Assembly: GCA_036351775.1 (NCBI GenBank)
Contig: JAZBPX010000045.1
Span: 59,189-123,188, forward strand
Length of the DNA stretch: 64,000 bases
Direction of reading: 5' to 3'
Source: Pacificimonas sp036351775
GTDB taxonomy: Bacteria > Pseudomonadota > Alphaproteobacteria > Sphingomonadales > Sphingomonadaceae
This document shows positions 1 to 8,160 of this stretch, one piece after another. The stretch's first letter is position 1, and each line of letters opens with the position of its first letter. The notes below the pieces were generated by a model that did not search any database, had not been told where the DNA came from, and worked only from the letters and a program-made list of their open reading frames with translations. Both the position numbers and the translations under genes were made by a program.

Positions 1-1139
1 CTGATCTCCTCGGCATCGACATTGAGTGCGATCCGGCGCCTGTCCGCGCCCAGCGACGTTTCGAGGTGACGGCAGAACCGGCGGAGATACCGGTCGAGCG
101 CGACATAGCTGACATCGCCGTCCTCATAAAGCGAGGCATGGATGGTGGATATTGCATGAATTCGGGCGATAGCGGACTGGAGACTTTCGCGCGCCTCTTC
201 GCCGCGGGCTGCCTTTGCCTCGAGCGCCAGGACGCTGATGACCAGCTGGAGCGAGTTCTTGACGCGGTGGTTCACCTCCTCGATCAACAGATCGCGCTGG
301 GCCAGAGCCTCCCGAAGGTTGCTTTCGGTTTCGTGAAGGTCCGTAACGTCGATCAGGACGCCGGTCAGCCGCGCGGCCTCGCCCTCCGTCCCGCGCACGA
401 CCTCCATGCTCGCCGACAGCCACCTTATGGTCCCGTCCGGGCGCACGATCCGGTAGTCGGTTCGCCCCTCTGTGCCGTCCGGGGCCTCACGAAGACGATC
501 GACCAAAGCGATGGTCTGTTTCCGGTCTTCGCGGTGGATACGCTCGTAATAGGCAGCGAGGGGCTGGCGATCATCCTGGGGCGTCATGCCGTGCAGGAAA
601 TCAAAGCCCGACGGCGCCTCGATCCGGTCCGTTTCGAGATCCATTTCGAAGAGGACGACCTGGCCGCCCACCATGGCGGCGCGGTGCTGCGCGGCTGTAA
701 CCCTGAGGCGGAGTATATCGGCCGTAATGTCGCGGGTCGTCTGCAGCGCGCCCACGATCGTGCCGGTCCCGTTCGCGCCGTCGTAGATCGGCGAATGCGT
801 GACCTGCCAGTAGCGCTCCTGAAACCCGCCGTCCGGTGCCAGCAGGTCATGCTTGAGCGGCTCCATGGTATCCGGCTCCTGGCTTGCGACCATGCGGGCA
901 ATCGATGCCCTGACGGCCGGTTCGGAACTGCCATTCGGATCGTCGGGGTTGTGCGGAAAAGCATCGTAGATGTAGCGGCCAACGACACGGTCCCGCGCCA
1001 CGCCGGTCATCTGCTCATGCCGCCAGTTGATATCGAGAACGATCAGGTCGAGATCGTAGGCCAGATGCGCGTATGGCGACGCGGCCATGAAATCGACGGG
1101 CGCCCGGGACACGTCGGCAGGATCATAACTTTCTGCCAT
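1..1139 (-). CDS. PAS-domain sensor histidine kinase, HisKA_2/HWE class (C-terminus beyond window)
   Basis: Reading the minus strand from the ATG at 1139 gives an uninterrupted frame of about 379 codons that runs off the window edge. Residues about 15-130 and 165-275 look like two PAS domains; the second has PAS_3-like features (RIVRPDGTIRWLSAS). They are followed by a dimerisation/phosphoacceptor helix with EEVNHRVKNSLQLV, which puts the phosphorylated histidine at H291. The HRxxN form is that of the HisKA_2/HWE family rather than classical HisKA. The ATP-binding domain is only begun here. No signal peptide or membrane segment is visible, so it is probably a cytoplasmic sensor. The start is supported by AGAGAGG a few bases upstream. 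Kinases of this class often feed the PhyR stress pathway in Alphaproteobacteria, but the partner of this one is not shown. A long open frame on the opposite strand over the same stretch is a codon-bias shadow. Confidence 0.85.
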   Translation of the reverse strand, partial: MAESYDPADVSRAPVDFMAASPYAHLAYDLDLIVLDINWRHEQMTGVARDRVVGRYIYDAFPHNPDDPNGSSEPAVRASIARMVASQEPDTMEPLKHDLLAPDGGFQERYWQVTHSPIYDGANGTGTIVGALQTTRDITADILRLRVTAAQHRAAMVGGQVVLFEMDLETDRIEAPSGFDFLHGMTPQDDRQPLAAYYERIHREDRKQTIALVDRLREAPDGTEGRTDYRIVRPDGTIRWLSASMEVVRGTEGEAARLTGVLIDVTDLHETESNLREALAQRDLLIEEVNHRVKNSLQLVISVLALEAKAARGEEARESLQSAIARIHAISTIHASLYEDGDVSYVALDRYLRRFCRHLETSLGADRRRIALNVDAEEI

Positions 1140-1342
1140 AAACCTCTCTGCGCGGCGGGTTTGCAGCCGCGCCTTGTGGAGAACCAATGCCGGCATCGCA
1201 AGTTTTTTGAAGCTTATACAACATGCCAGGTTCACGCGAAGCGTCCGATGGGGTCCGAAAAGAACAGATGGACTGCGTTATCTCAAGCCATTGCTTCTCC
1301 CCCGTCTTGCGAGCGCGCCCTGAGAAGGCCAACTAGGCCCCC

Positions 1343-2044
1343 ATGTCGAAAGCGGCAGTGGTTCTTCTCTCGGGCGGGCTCGATTCAACGACGTGCGCGG
1401 CAGCGGCGCGGGCGGACGGATATGACGTGCTAGCGCTGACCATCGATTACAACCAGCGGCACCGGGTGGAGCTGGACGCGGCCGCGCGGGCGGCGAAGCG
1501 GTTCGGGGCGCGGCGGCATGTGGTGCTGACGCTGGACCTGTCGGCATTTGGCGGCTCCGCACTCACGGATGATATCGCCGTTCCGAAGGGCGAGGGCGAT
1601 GTCGACGACAGCGTCATCCCGCCGACCTATGTCCCGGCGCGGAACACCGTGCTTCTGTCCGTGGCGCTGGCCTTTGCCGAGGCCGAGGGCGCGCGGGACA
1701 TCTATATCGGGGTGAATGCGCTGGATTATTCCGGTTATCCGGACTGTCGCCCGGCATTCATCGCCGCGTTCGAGGCGCTGGCTGCGCAGGCGACGAAGGC
1801 GGGTGTCGAGGGGGAGCGGTTCCGCGTGCACACGCCGCTGATCGATCTCGACAAGGCGGGGATCGCTCTGAAGGCGGCTGAGCTGGGCGTGGATGCGGGC
1901 GAGACCTGGACCTGCTACGACCCGGTCATGCGGGAAGGGGCGGATGGTATCGAGGCGTTCCATTGTGGGCGCTGCGATGCGTGCCGCCTGCGCCACAAGG
2001 GCTTCGTGGAAGCCGGGCTGCCCGATCCGACCCGCTATGCTTAA
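1343..2044 (+). CDS. queC: 7-cyano-7-deazaguanine synthase QueC
   Basis: QueC converts 7-carboxy-7-deazaguanine to preQ0 using ATP and ammonia in queuosine biosynthesis. The 233-residue protein has the normal family length. The N-terminal PP-loop SGGLDS (residues 10-15) binds ATP, and the C-terminal zinc site is complete, with cysteines 191, 208, 211 and 214 (HCGRCDACR). The ATG at 1343 gives the canonical N-terminus MSKAAVVLLSGG, although no strong Shine-Dalgarno sequence precedes it. It lies three bases before queE, and the two are almost certainly one operon; queF, the last enzyme of the preQ1 branch, is encoded convergently about 2 kb away. No preQ1 riboswitch is recognisable in the 200 bases upstream. 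Confidence 0.97.
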   Translation: MSKAAVVLLSGGLDSTTCAAAARADGYDVLALTIDYNQRHRVELDAAARAAKRFGARRHVVLTLDLSAFGGSALTDDIAVPKGEGDVDDSVIPPTYVPARNTVLLSVALAFAEAEGARDIYIGVNALDYSGYPDCRPAFIAAFEALAAQATKAGVEGERFRVHTPLIDLDKAGIALKAAELGVDAGETWTCYDPVMREGADGIEAFHCGRCDACRLRHKGFVEAGLPDPTRYA

Positions 2045-2047
2045 GGC

Positions 2048-2689
2048 ATGGATTTCATGAGCTATGCGGTGAAGGAGCTGTTCCTGACCCTGCAGGGCGA
2101 GGGCGCGCAGGCCGGGCGGCGGGCGGTGTTCCTGCGCTTTGCCGGTTGCAACCTGTGGTCCGGGCTGGAGAAGGACCGGGCGGGCGCAGTCTGTACGTTC
2201 TGCGACACGGATTTCGTCGGGATGGACGGGCCGGGCGGCGGGCGGTTTCGCGACGCGGCGGCGCTGGCGGCGGCGGCGGCGGAATGCTGGGGCAAAGAGG
2301 CCGAGCACCGGCTGGTGGTGTGTACGGGCGGCGAGCCGCTGCTGCAGCTGGATAAGCCGTTGATCGATGCGCTGCATGGCGAGGGGTTCGAGATCGCGAT
2401 CGAGACGAACGGGACCATTGCAGCGCCGAAGGGTATCGACTGGATCTGCGTCAGCCCGAAGGCGCGGGCACCGCTGGTACAGACGAGCGGCAACGAGCTG
2501 AAACTGGTGTATCCGCAGGCCGAAAATACGCCGGATGAGTTCGCGCATCTGGCGTTCGACCATTTCTTTCTGCAGCCGATGGACAGTCCGGCGCAGGCGG
2601 AGAATATCGCGGCAGCGACTCGCTATTGCCTTGGGAACCCGCAGTGGCGGATATCGCTGCAGACGCACAAGATTATCGGCATCGCCTGA
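2048..2689 (+). CDS. queE: 7-carboxy-7-deazaguanine synthase QueE
   Basis: A radical SAM enzyme of the queuosine pathway that contracts 6-carboxytetrahydropterin to 7-carboxy-7-deazaguanine, the QueC substrate. The iron-sulfur ligands are C34, C49 and C52, a CX14CX2C arrangement; this expanded spacing instead of CX3CX2C is known for one group of QueE proteins. The LTLQGEG motif near the N-terminus and the TGGEPLLQ motif in the middle are family hallmarks. The protein has 213 residues. The ATG at 2048 follows the queC stop by three bases, implying translational coupling. An alternative ATG at 2057 would remove only three residues. Confidence 0.96.
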   Translation: MDFMSYAVKELFLTLQGEGAQAGRRAVFLRFAGCNLWSGLEKDRAGAVCTFCDTDFVGMDGPGGGRFRDAAALAAAAAECWGKEAEHRLVVCTGGEPLLQLDKPLIDALHGEGFEIAIETNGTIAAPKGIDWICVSPKARAPLVQTSGNELKLVYPQAENTPDEFAHLAFDHFFLQPMDSPAQAENIAAATRYCLGNPQWRISLQTHKIIGIA

Positions 2690-2744
2690 CGCCCGGGAAA
2701 ACGCGGCGGTATGATTTTATGATGCAGCTTGTAGAAGCGTGGTC

Positions 2745-3944
2745 ATGACAACCGGAAACCAGATGGCGGGCAGCGGCGTGACGGCCCGACTGAACCGCTG
2801 GTTGTTCCCGGAGCCGCCTGCCGCCATCGTTTCAGAGCTTAGGCGGCTGCAGTTCGACAGGCTGCGCAGCCAGATGCCGTTCCTGCATGGTGTCGGCACA
2901 TTCAGCATGCTGCTGATCATCTGGCTGGCCGTTTACGATGGGGCGCCCTGGTGGCTCGTTGCCGGTTTGTGCACCCTGCCGGTTTTAAGCGTCATCCGCA
3001 TTTTAACCTGGTCGCGGGAAAACCGGGTGGGAAGAAGCGATGAACAGCTGGCCGACTTTCTGCAAAGCGCACACTGGGTTTCGGCAATCGGCCTATTGAT
3101 CGCCAGCACCATTGCCGCTGTCTGTTATCTTGCCGATGTGTCGTCGCAGCCCATCGTCGTGCCGCTGTCCCTTGCGTTCGGCACGATGTGCATCGCCTTC
3201 AGCTTCGCGCCCTATCCTGCAATGGCCATGACGGCGCTGCTTGTCGGAATGGTGCCCAGCTCCGTCGTCCTGCTGCTGACAGGTGATGTGCTGGCGCAGA
3301 TGGTTGCCGTCAGTTCGCTGTCGGTGGCGTTCCTTCTGGTACGGTTCATTCGGGAGCATTACCGGCAGATCGTCGAAAGCCTGGTACTTGGCGAGCAGGT
3401 ACGCAAGCAGGCGGTGACCGACCCGCTTACCGGCTTGCTGAACCGGCGTGGGTTCGACGAAGCCTTGAACGCAGGTGTCGCTCAAGCCCAAAGGCAATCG
3501 GCAAGCTTCACGATGATCCTTGCGGACCTGGACGACTTCAAGCTGGTGAACGACGCCTACGGCCACACGGTTGGCGACGCCTTTCTGAAAACGCTGGCGG
3601 ACCGGCTCTTTGAAGCCGTGGAGACTATGGGTACCGCATCGCGCATTGGCGGAGACGAGTTTGCGGTGCTGTGTCCGGATCTTCCGGAAGCGCAGGCGGC
3701 TTCGTTCGCAGAAACCCTACTGGCGACCGTATGCCGCCCCGTTCAGGTGGCCGGCGTCGAAGTGGCGGCGTCCATGAGCATGGGAACCGCGAGCCTGTCG
3801 CCGCTTGTCGGAACGCCGCCCAAACTGCTGAAGGCTGCAGATGATGCACTGTACCGCGCCAAACGCGGAGGCAAGGAACGGGTCGCGCACCACGATGGTC
3901 GTGTCATGACCCGCGTGGGTTCGCCCGATACCCCTCTAAATTAG
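2745..3944 (+). CDS. Membrane-anchored GGDEF diguanylate cyclase
   Basis: Probably synthesises the second messenger cyclic di-GMP. The N-terminal half (about residues 45-205) contains several hydrophobic segments forming a multi-span membrane sensor of no family I can name. The C-terminal half is a GGDEF domain beginning at VTDPLTGLLNRRGF and carrying an intact active site, RIGGDEFAVL. The product-inhibition site RxxD normally found nine residues before GGDEF is replaced by ETMG, so feedback inhibition is probably absent. There is no EAL domain. A GTG six bases upstream (2739) is an alternative start. The gene sits between queE and queF but has no evident link to queuosine synthesis. Confidence 0.9.
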   Translation: MTTGNQMAGSGVTARLNRWLFPEPPAAIVSELRRLQFDRLRSQMPFLHGVGTFSMLLIIWLAVYDGAPWWLVAGLCTLPVLSVIRILTWSRENRVGRSDEQLADFLQSAHWVSAIGLLIASTIAAVCYLADVSSQPIVVPLSLAFGTMCIAFSFAPYPAMAMTALLVGMVPSSVVLLLTGDVLAQMVAVSSLSVAFLLVRFIREHYRQIVESLVLGEQVRKQAVTDPLTGLLNRRGFDEALNAGVAQAQRQSASFTMILADLDDFKLVNDAYGHTVGDAFLKTLADRLFEAVETMGTASRIGGDEFAVLCPDLPEAQAASFAETLLATVCRPVQVAGVEVAASMSMGTASLSPLVGTPPKLLKAADDALYRAKRGGKERVAHHDGRVMTRVGSPDTPLN

Positions 3945-3959
3945 GGTTCAGCGGCTTGT

Positions 3960-4406
3960 TCAGCCTCGCCCGCGATAGGGGGCAACGCCCTGCTCTGGCA
4001 CCCACACATCCGCAGGGGGAGCGCCGGTCTGCCAGAACACATCGATGGGAATGCCGCCGCGTGGATACCAGTAGCCGCCGATGCGTAGCCACACAGGCTT
4101 CATTTCGTCGGCGAGGCGCCGGCCGATGCCGACGGTGCAGTCCTCATGGAACGCCTGATGATTGCGGAAGCTGCCGAGAAACAGCTTCAGCGACTTCGAT
4201 TCGACGATGCTCTCCGCAGGCACGTAGTCGATGACCAGATGCGCGAAATCGGGCTGGCTGGTGACCGGGCACAGCGAAGTGAACTCGGGCGCGGCGAACC
4301 GGACGAGATAGCGCTCACCGGCACGCGGATTGGGGACATAGTCAAGGACGGCCCTATCCGGCGATGCGGGGATCGAACTGTCCTTGCCAAGAAATTGCGG
4401 GGTCAT
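3960..4406 (-). CDS. queF: NADPH-dependent 7-cyano-7-deazaguanine reductase QueF
   Basis: Reduces the nitrile of preQ0 to the amine preQ1, the base inserted into tRNA by Tgt. The 148-residue length and single domain place it in the short, unimodular type I QueF subfamily. The substrate thioimide cysteine is C46 in FTSLCPVTSQPD and the general acid is D53; the NADPH-binding stretch ESKSLKLFLGSFRNH follows. It is convergent with the diguanylate cyclase, with 15 bases between the stops. With queC and queE in the same 3 kb this gives the late preQ1 steps; queD and tgt are not in the window. Confidence 0.96.
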   Translation of the reverse strand: MTPQFLGKDSSIPASPDRAVLDYVPNPRAGERYLVRFAAPEFTSLCPVTSQPDFAHLVIDYVPAESIVESKSLKLFLGSFRNHQAFHEDCTVGIGRRLADEMKPVWLRIGGYWYPRGGIPIDVFWQTGAPPADVWVPEQGVAPYRGRG

Positions 4407-4506
4407 GGCCGCCCTCTAACCGGTTCGCGCCATCGCGCGCTAGCCTTGCCCGCGTGCGCCCGGTATGCGAGCCAAGTTAGGACTGCAGACGAGGAGTATG
4501 GCGCTG

Positions 4507-5340
4507 ATGGATTCGCTGGTTTCGACCGAATGGCTGGCAGGCGAACTGGACGAAAGCGACCTTCGCGTCGTCGATGCCACCTACTTCCTGGACCGCGATG
4601 CGCGTTCGAAGTTCGAGAATGAACATATTCCGGGCGCGGTGTTCATGGACCTGGCCGAGCTTGCCGATCAGGACAGCGACCTGCCCGGCATGCTGCCCGC
4701 GCCGGAGAAATTCGCCAGTCGGATGCAGGCGCTGGGCCTGGGCGACGGCAGCCGCATCGTTGTCTATGACGACAGCGAGCTGAAAACCGCGGCGCGCGCC
4801 TGGTGGATGCTGAAGACGTTCGGCGCGCATGACGTGGCGATCCTCGACGGAGGCCTTGGCAAGTGGAAGGCCGAGAACCGACCGCTGGAAAGCGGCAAGG
4901 CGAGCGTTCGTCACCGGCACTTCACCGTCTGGAAGGACGACAGCGAGGTCCGCGACCTGTCCGACATGCGCGACAACCAGAAATCGGGCAAGGAACAGGT
5001 GGTCGACGCGCGGCCCCATGCACGGTTCACAGGCGAGCAGGACGACCCGCGCGAGGGCGTGGCGGCCGGGCATATGCGCGGCGCGAAGAACATCCCGCAT
5101 TCGGAACTGTTCAACGACGACGGCACCTACAAGTCCAAAGCCGAGATGAAAGCCGTGTTCGCCGAAGCGGGGATCGACCCCGACAAGCCCGTGGTAACCA
5201 TGTGCGGCAGCGGCATCACGGCGGCGACCCTGTCCTTTGCGCTGCACCTGATCGGCGCGGAGAAGACCGCCCTCTATGACGGCAGCTGGGCCGAATGGGG
5301 TTCGCTAGACGATACCACGAAGGTGACGGGAGCGGCGTGA
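4507..5340 (+). CDS. sseA: 3-mercaptopyruvate sulfurtransferase (tandem rhodanese)
   Basis: Transfers sulfur from 3-mercaptopyruvate (or thiosulfate) to a thiol or cyanide acceptor through a persulfide on the active cysteine. It has two rhodanese domains, residues about 5-120 (non-catalytic) and 145-265. The catalytic loop is CGSGITA with C233; the CGSG form is typical of mercaptopyruvate rather than thiosulfate sulfurtransferases. I chose ATG 4507 because it gives the family N-terminus MDSLVSTEWLA and lies ten bases after GAGGAG; ATG 4498 is too close to that site, and a longer frame from 4465 has no support. The stop overlaps the GTG of the next gene, so this and the lyase form a sulfur-amino-acid operon. 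Confidence 0.92.
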   Translation: MDSLVSTEWLAGELDESDLRVVDATYFLDRDARSKFENEHIPGAVFMDLAELADQDSDLPGMLPAPEKFASRMQALGLGDGSRIVVYDDSELKTAARAWWMLKTFGAHDVAILDGGLGKWKAENRPLESGKASVRHRHFTVWKDDSEVRDLSDMRDNQKSGKEQVVDARPHARFTGEQDDPREGVAAGHMRGAKNIPHSELFNDDGTYKSKAEMKAVFAEAGIDPDKPVVTMCGSGITAATLSFALHLIGAEKTALYDGSWAEWGSLDDTTKVTGAA

Positions 5341-6572
5341 GCGCCGCGCCGACCGGCGAAGACGAAGACAAGGCGGGCGCAGACGGCGCAGCGCTCGCCC
5401 CGGCGACGCGGCTGGCCCATGCCGGACGGCGACCGGAATGGACCCACGGTGTGGTCAATCCGCCGGTCTATCACGCGTCTACCTGCACCTTTCAGACACT
5501 GGACGCGTTCGACGAGCGGCTCGCGGACCCGGACGGCGGGCTGTATTACGGGCGTCGCGGAACACCCACCCACTGGGCGCTGGAAGAGGCGCTGACCGAA
5601 ATGGAACCGGGCGCGGGCGGCACGAAGCTGTTTCCGTCGGGCGTGGCGGCCATCGCAACGGCCCTGATGGCGGTGGTGAAGACCGGCGACCACGTCCTGA
5701 TCGCGGACAGCGTCTATGAGCCGACCCGCGCAATGGCGAAGGGCCTTCTCGCGCGGATCGGGGCGGAGGCGGAGTTTTACGATCCGCTGATCGGCGACGG
5801 GATCGCCGAACTGTTCCGGGACAATACCGCCGCGCTGTATATGGAAAGCCCCGGCTCGCTGACGTTCGAGGTCCAGGATGTTCCCGCGCTTTGCACGGCG
5901 GCAAAGGCCCGCGGCATCGCGACCATCCTCGACAACACCTGGGCGACGCCGCTGCTCTTTCCCGCGCTGGCGCGCGGCATCGACATTAGCGTCCAGTCGC
6001 TGACGAAGTTCGTGGTCGGACATTCCGATGCGATGCTGGGCAGTGTATCCGCGACGGAAGAGTATCTGCCGCGTGTCAAGGCGATGACCTACCGGCTGGG
6101 CCAGACCGCCGGGCCGGACGATGTGGCGCTCGGCCTTCGCGGGCTGAGGACGCTGGCGGCAAGGATGGACCGGCATGGGCGAAGTGCGCTGACCGTTGCG
6201 CGCGCGCTTGCCGAACATAGGGCGGTGGCGCGGGTGCTGTGTCCCGGCCTTCCGGATGATCCGCACCACGCACTTTGGCAGCGGGACTTTGCCGGCTATT
6301 CGAGCATATTCAGCATCGAACTGGCGGGCGGCGAGCGCGCGCATCTGGCAGCGATGATCGACCCGCTTCGGCTGTTTTCGATGGGCTTCTCCTTTGGCGG
6401 CTATGAGAGCCTCGTCCTGCCCGTGAACCCCGCGCCGCTGCGGACGGCGACGAGCTTTGCCCAGGGTGGACCGATCGTGCGGATCCATGTCGGGCTGGAG
6501 GAACCGGACGATCTGATCCGCGACCTGATCGCCGGGCTCGACCGGTTCGCGGACGCGGCGGGGCTGCGCTGA
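5337..6572 (+). CDS. metC: Cystathionine beta-lyase (PLP-dependent)
   Basis: A Cys/Met-metabolism PLP enzyme of fold type I that cleaves cystathionine to homocysteine, pyruvate and ammonia. The pyridoxal lysine lies in SLTKFVVGHSD, and the substrate/PLP loop LYYGRRGTPTHWALEEALTEM is the MetC form rather than MetB or MetZ. The GTG at 5337 overlaps the sseA stop (GTGA) and is preceded by GGGAG, giving 411 residues; an upstream ATG at 5295 would lie deep inside sseA and lacks support. The first 20 residues are acidic and poorly conserved. The coupling with the sulfurtransferase suggests joint handling of sulfur from cysteine or cystathionine breakdown. Confidence 0.92.
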   Translation: MSAAPTGEDEDKAGADGAALAPATRLAHAGRRPEWTHGVVNPPVYHASTCTFQTLDAFDERLADPDGGLYYGRRGTPTHWALEEALTEMEPGAGGTKLFPSGVAAIATALMAVVKTGDHVLIADSVYEPTRAMAKGLLARIGAEAEFYDPLIGDGIAELFRDNTAALYMESPGSLTFEVQDVPALCTAAKARGIATILDNTWATPLLFPALARGIDISVQSLTKFVVGHSDAMLGSVSATEEYLPRVKAMTYRLGQTAGPDDVALGLRGLRTLAARMDRHGRSALTVARALAEHRAVARVLCPGLPDDPHHALWQRDFAGYSSIFSIELAGGERAHLAAMIDPLRLFSMGFSFGGYESLVLPVNPAPLRTATSFAQGGPIVRIHVGLEEPDDLIRDLIAGLDRFADAAGLR

Positions 6573-6573
6573 C

Positions 6574-7893
6574 ATGCCGGAATTCCTGAGAGACTGGGAG
6601 GCGATCGCCAATCGGCTGGGCGTCCCGGTCGATGCGGTGGTCAGCCAGGAAACGCTGATCTTTGCCGGTGTCGCAATCGTGATCGCCTGGGTGAGCGGGT
6701 GGGCGGTGCAGCGCTATGTCGGGCCGCGACTAAGAAGCTTCCTGAACGAGCGGGATGCGGCGGCCTTCCAGCATATCGCGCAGCACGCCCCGCGCCTGAT
6801 CGGCGCGGCGACGGTCGTGACGATCCTGGTGGCGGCGCGGTCGGTGCAGGCGTTCGGGTTCTACGGAACGGTCCTGGTGGCGCTGGGGCTGGGCATCGCG
6901 CTCGGCTGGCTGGTCTATGTACTCGGGCGGCTGATGCGGCTGAACGGGACGCTGGCGCTGCTGTTCGGGATGCTGGCGGCAGTGGCGTCGGTCGCGTCCT
7001 CGCTCGGCGGGCTGGAGCCGCTGATCACTGCGCTCGACAATGCGGCGCTGAGGATTGGGGCGCGGCGGGTGTCGATCCTCGACGTGCTGAACGCCATCGT
7101 TGTCGTCGTCCTGCTGTTCACCGTGGCGCGGTTCCTGGCGCAGCTGATGAGCCGTCAGATCGGTGCCTCTTCCCGCCTCGACCTGTCGCAGCGGGTATTG
7201 TTCCAGAAGATCACCGGCATCGCCATCGTCGCGGTGGCCTTTTTCCTCGGCATCGAGCTCTTGGGCATCGACCTGACGGCGCTGGCGGTGTTTTCCGGTG
7301 CCTTCGGTCTCGCCATCGGTTTCGGGATGCAGAAGACGTTCGGCAACCTCCTCTCCGGCCTGATCCTGCTTGTGGACCGGTCGATCAAGCCGGGCGACGT
7401 GATCGTGGTCGACGACACGTTCGGCTGGGTGAACAAGATCGGCGTGCGGGCGGTGTCGATCATTACGCGCGACGGCATCGAATATCTGATCCCGAACGAA
7501 ATCCTGATGACGGAGCAGGTGGAGAACTGGAGCTATTCCAGCCGCAACGTCCGGATTCACGTGACGGTCGGGGTCAGCTATAACTGCGACATCCACCGGG
7601 CGCAGGAGCTGATGCTGCAGGCGGCTAAGGAAACGACGCGGGTTCTGGAGGACCCGAAGCCGAATGTGTGGCTGACCGGCTATGGCGACAGCAGCGTCGA
7701 TCATGAGATCCTGTGCTGGATCAACGACGCGGAGGAGGGCGTGGGGAACGTCCGCTCGGCGATCCTGAACCGGCTGTGGGACCTGTTCAAGGAAGAGGGC
7801 ATCGAGATTCCCTTCCCGCAGCGGGATGTGCACCTGAAGAGCATTCCGAAGGGGGCACTGTTCGATGATGAGGGGAAGCGGCGGGCGGAGTGA
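6574..7893 (+). CDS. Mechanosensitive ion channel, MscS family
   Basis: A 439-residue inner-membrane protein with about five to six hydrophobic segments between residues 25 and 260, followed by the conserved MscS pore helix and beta domain: GLAIGFGMQKTFGNLLSGLI, then LVDRSIKPGDVIVVDDTFGWV and the C-terminal alpha/beta domain ending IEIPFPQRDVHL. It probably opens under membrane tension to release solutes during osmotic downshift. It begins one base after the metC stop, so it may be cotranscribed, although no functional link is evident. Longer than E. coli MscS (286 residues), it belongs to the medium-size MscS-like group with extra N-terminal helices. Confidence 0.93.
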   Translation: MPEFLRDWEAIANRLGVPVDAVVSQETLIFAGVAIVIAWVSGWAVQRYVGPRLRSFLNERDAAAFQHIAQHAPRLIGAATVVTILVAARSVQAFGFYGTVLVALGLGIALGWLVYVLGRLMRLNGTLALLFGMLAAVASVASSLGGLEPLITALDNAALRIGARRVSILDVLNAIVVVVLLFTVARFLAQLMSRQIGASSRLDLSQRVLFQKITGIAIVAVAFFLGIELLGIDLTALAVFSGAFGLAIGFGMQKTFGNLLSGLILLVDRSIKPGDVIVVDDTFGWVNKIGVRAVSIITRDGIEYLIPNEILMTEQVENWSYSSRNVRIHVTVGVSYNCDIHRAQELMLQAAKETTRVLEDPKPNVWLTGYGDSSVDHEILCWINDAEEGVGNVRSAILNRLWDLFKEEGIEIPFPQRDVHLKSIPKGALFDDEGKRRAE

Positions 7894-7958
7894 TTCCGGG
7901 CCGCTGATGAGAAGTCGCAGCGGAGGGTGAATACGGGGGTTGGCGCAGATGCTCTTTT

Positions 7959-7988
7959 CCTATCCTATCCTATCCTATCCTATCCTAT
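7959..7988. repeat. Pentanucleotide tandem repeat (CCTAT)n
   Basis: Six consecutive CCTAT units lie in the 267-base gap between the convergent mscS and RTX genes. It is the only clean short tandem repeat I saw in the window. It lies outside both reading frames, so copy-number change would not switch either protein, but it could alter 3' ends of transcripts. Confidence 0.9.
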
Positions 7989-8024
7989 TCCTACAGCGCG
8001 GATGCGGGACCGGCGGAAAATGAC

Positions 8025-8056
8025 GGACCCGGCCGCTCGAGGGGGCGACCGGGTCC
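8025..8056. terminator. Strong hairpin between convergent genes, probable terminator
   Basis: A 12-bp stem (GGACCCGGCCGC paired with GCGACCGGGTCC, one mismatch) with a G-rich nine-base loop. On the minus strand the stem is followed by TCATTTTCC, so it fits best as the terminator of the RTX gene, though it lies about 105 bases past that stop. A smaller CCCCTTGAGGGG-type hairpin lies nearer at about 8132-8144. The U-tract is weak. Confidence 0.45.
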
Positions 8057-8160
8057 GGAGGGGGTGGCAGACGGCGGTCGGCCACCGAGAGAGAGCCGCG
8101 ATGGCTCCCCGCAGACAGGCTGCCACCTTGGCCCCTCAAGGGGTTCGAGGCGGCAGCGCC

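Noticed and set aside
66..1433. Long open frame on the plus strand opposite the PAS kinase
   Set aside because: It has no recognisable domain, is rich in Arg, Ala and Asp as antisense frames of GC-rich genes are, and covers a complete kinase on the other strand.
1430..2668. Long minus-strand frame opposite queC and queE
   Set aside because: Antisense shadow; composition is Arg/Gln-rich without motifs, and both plus-strand genes are certain.
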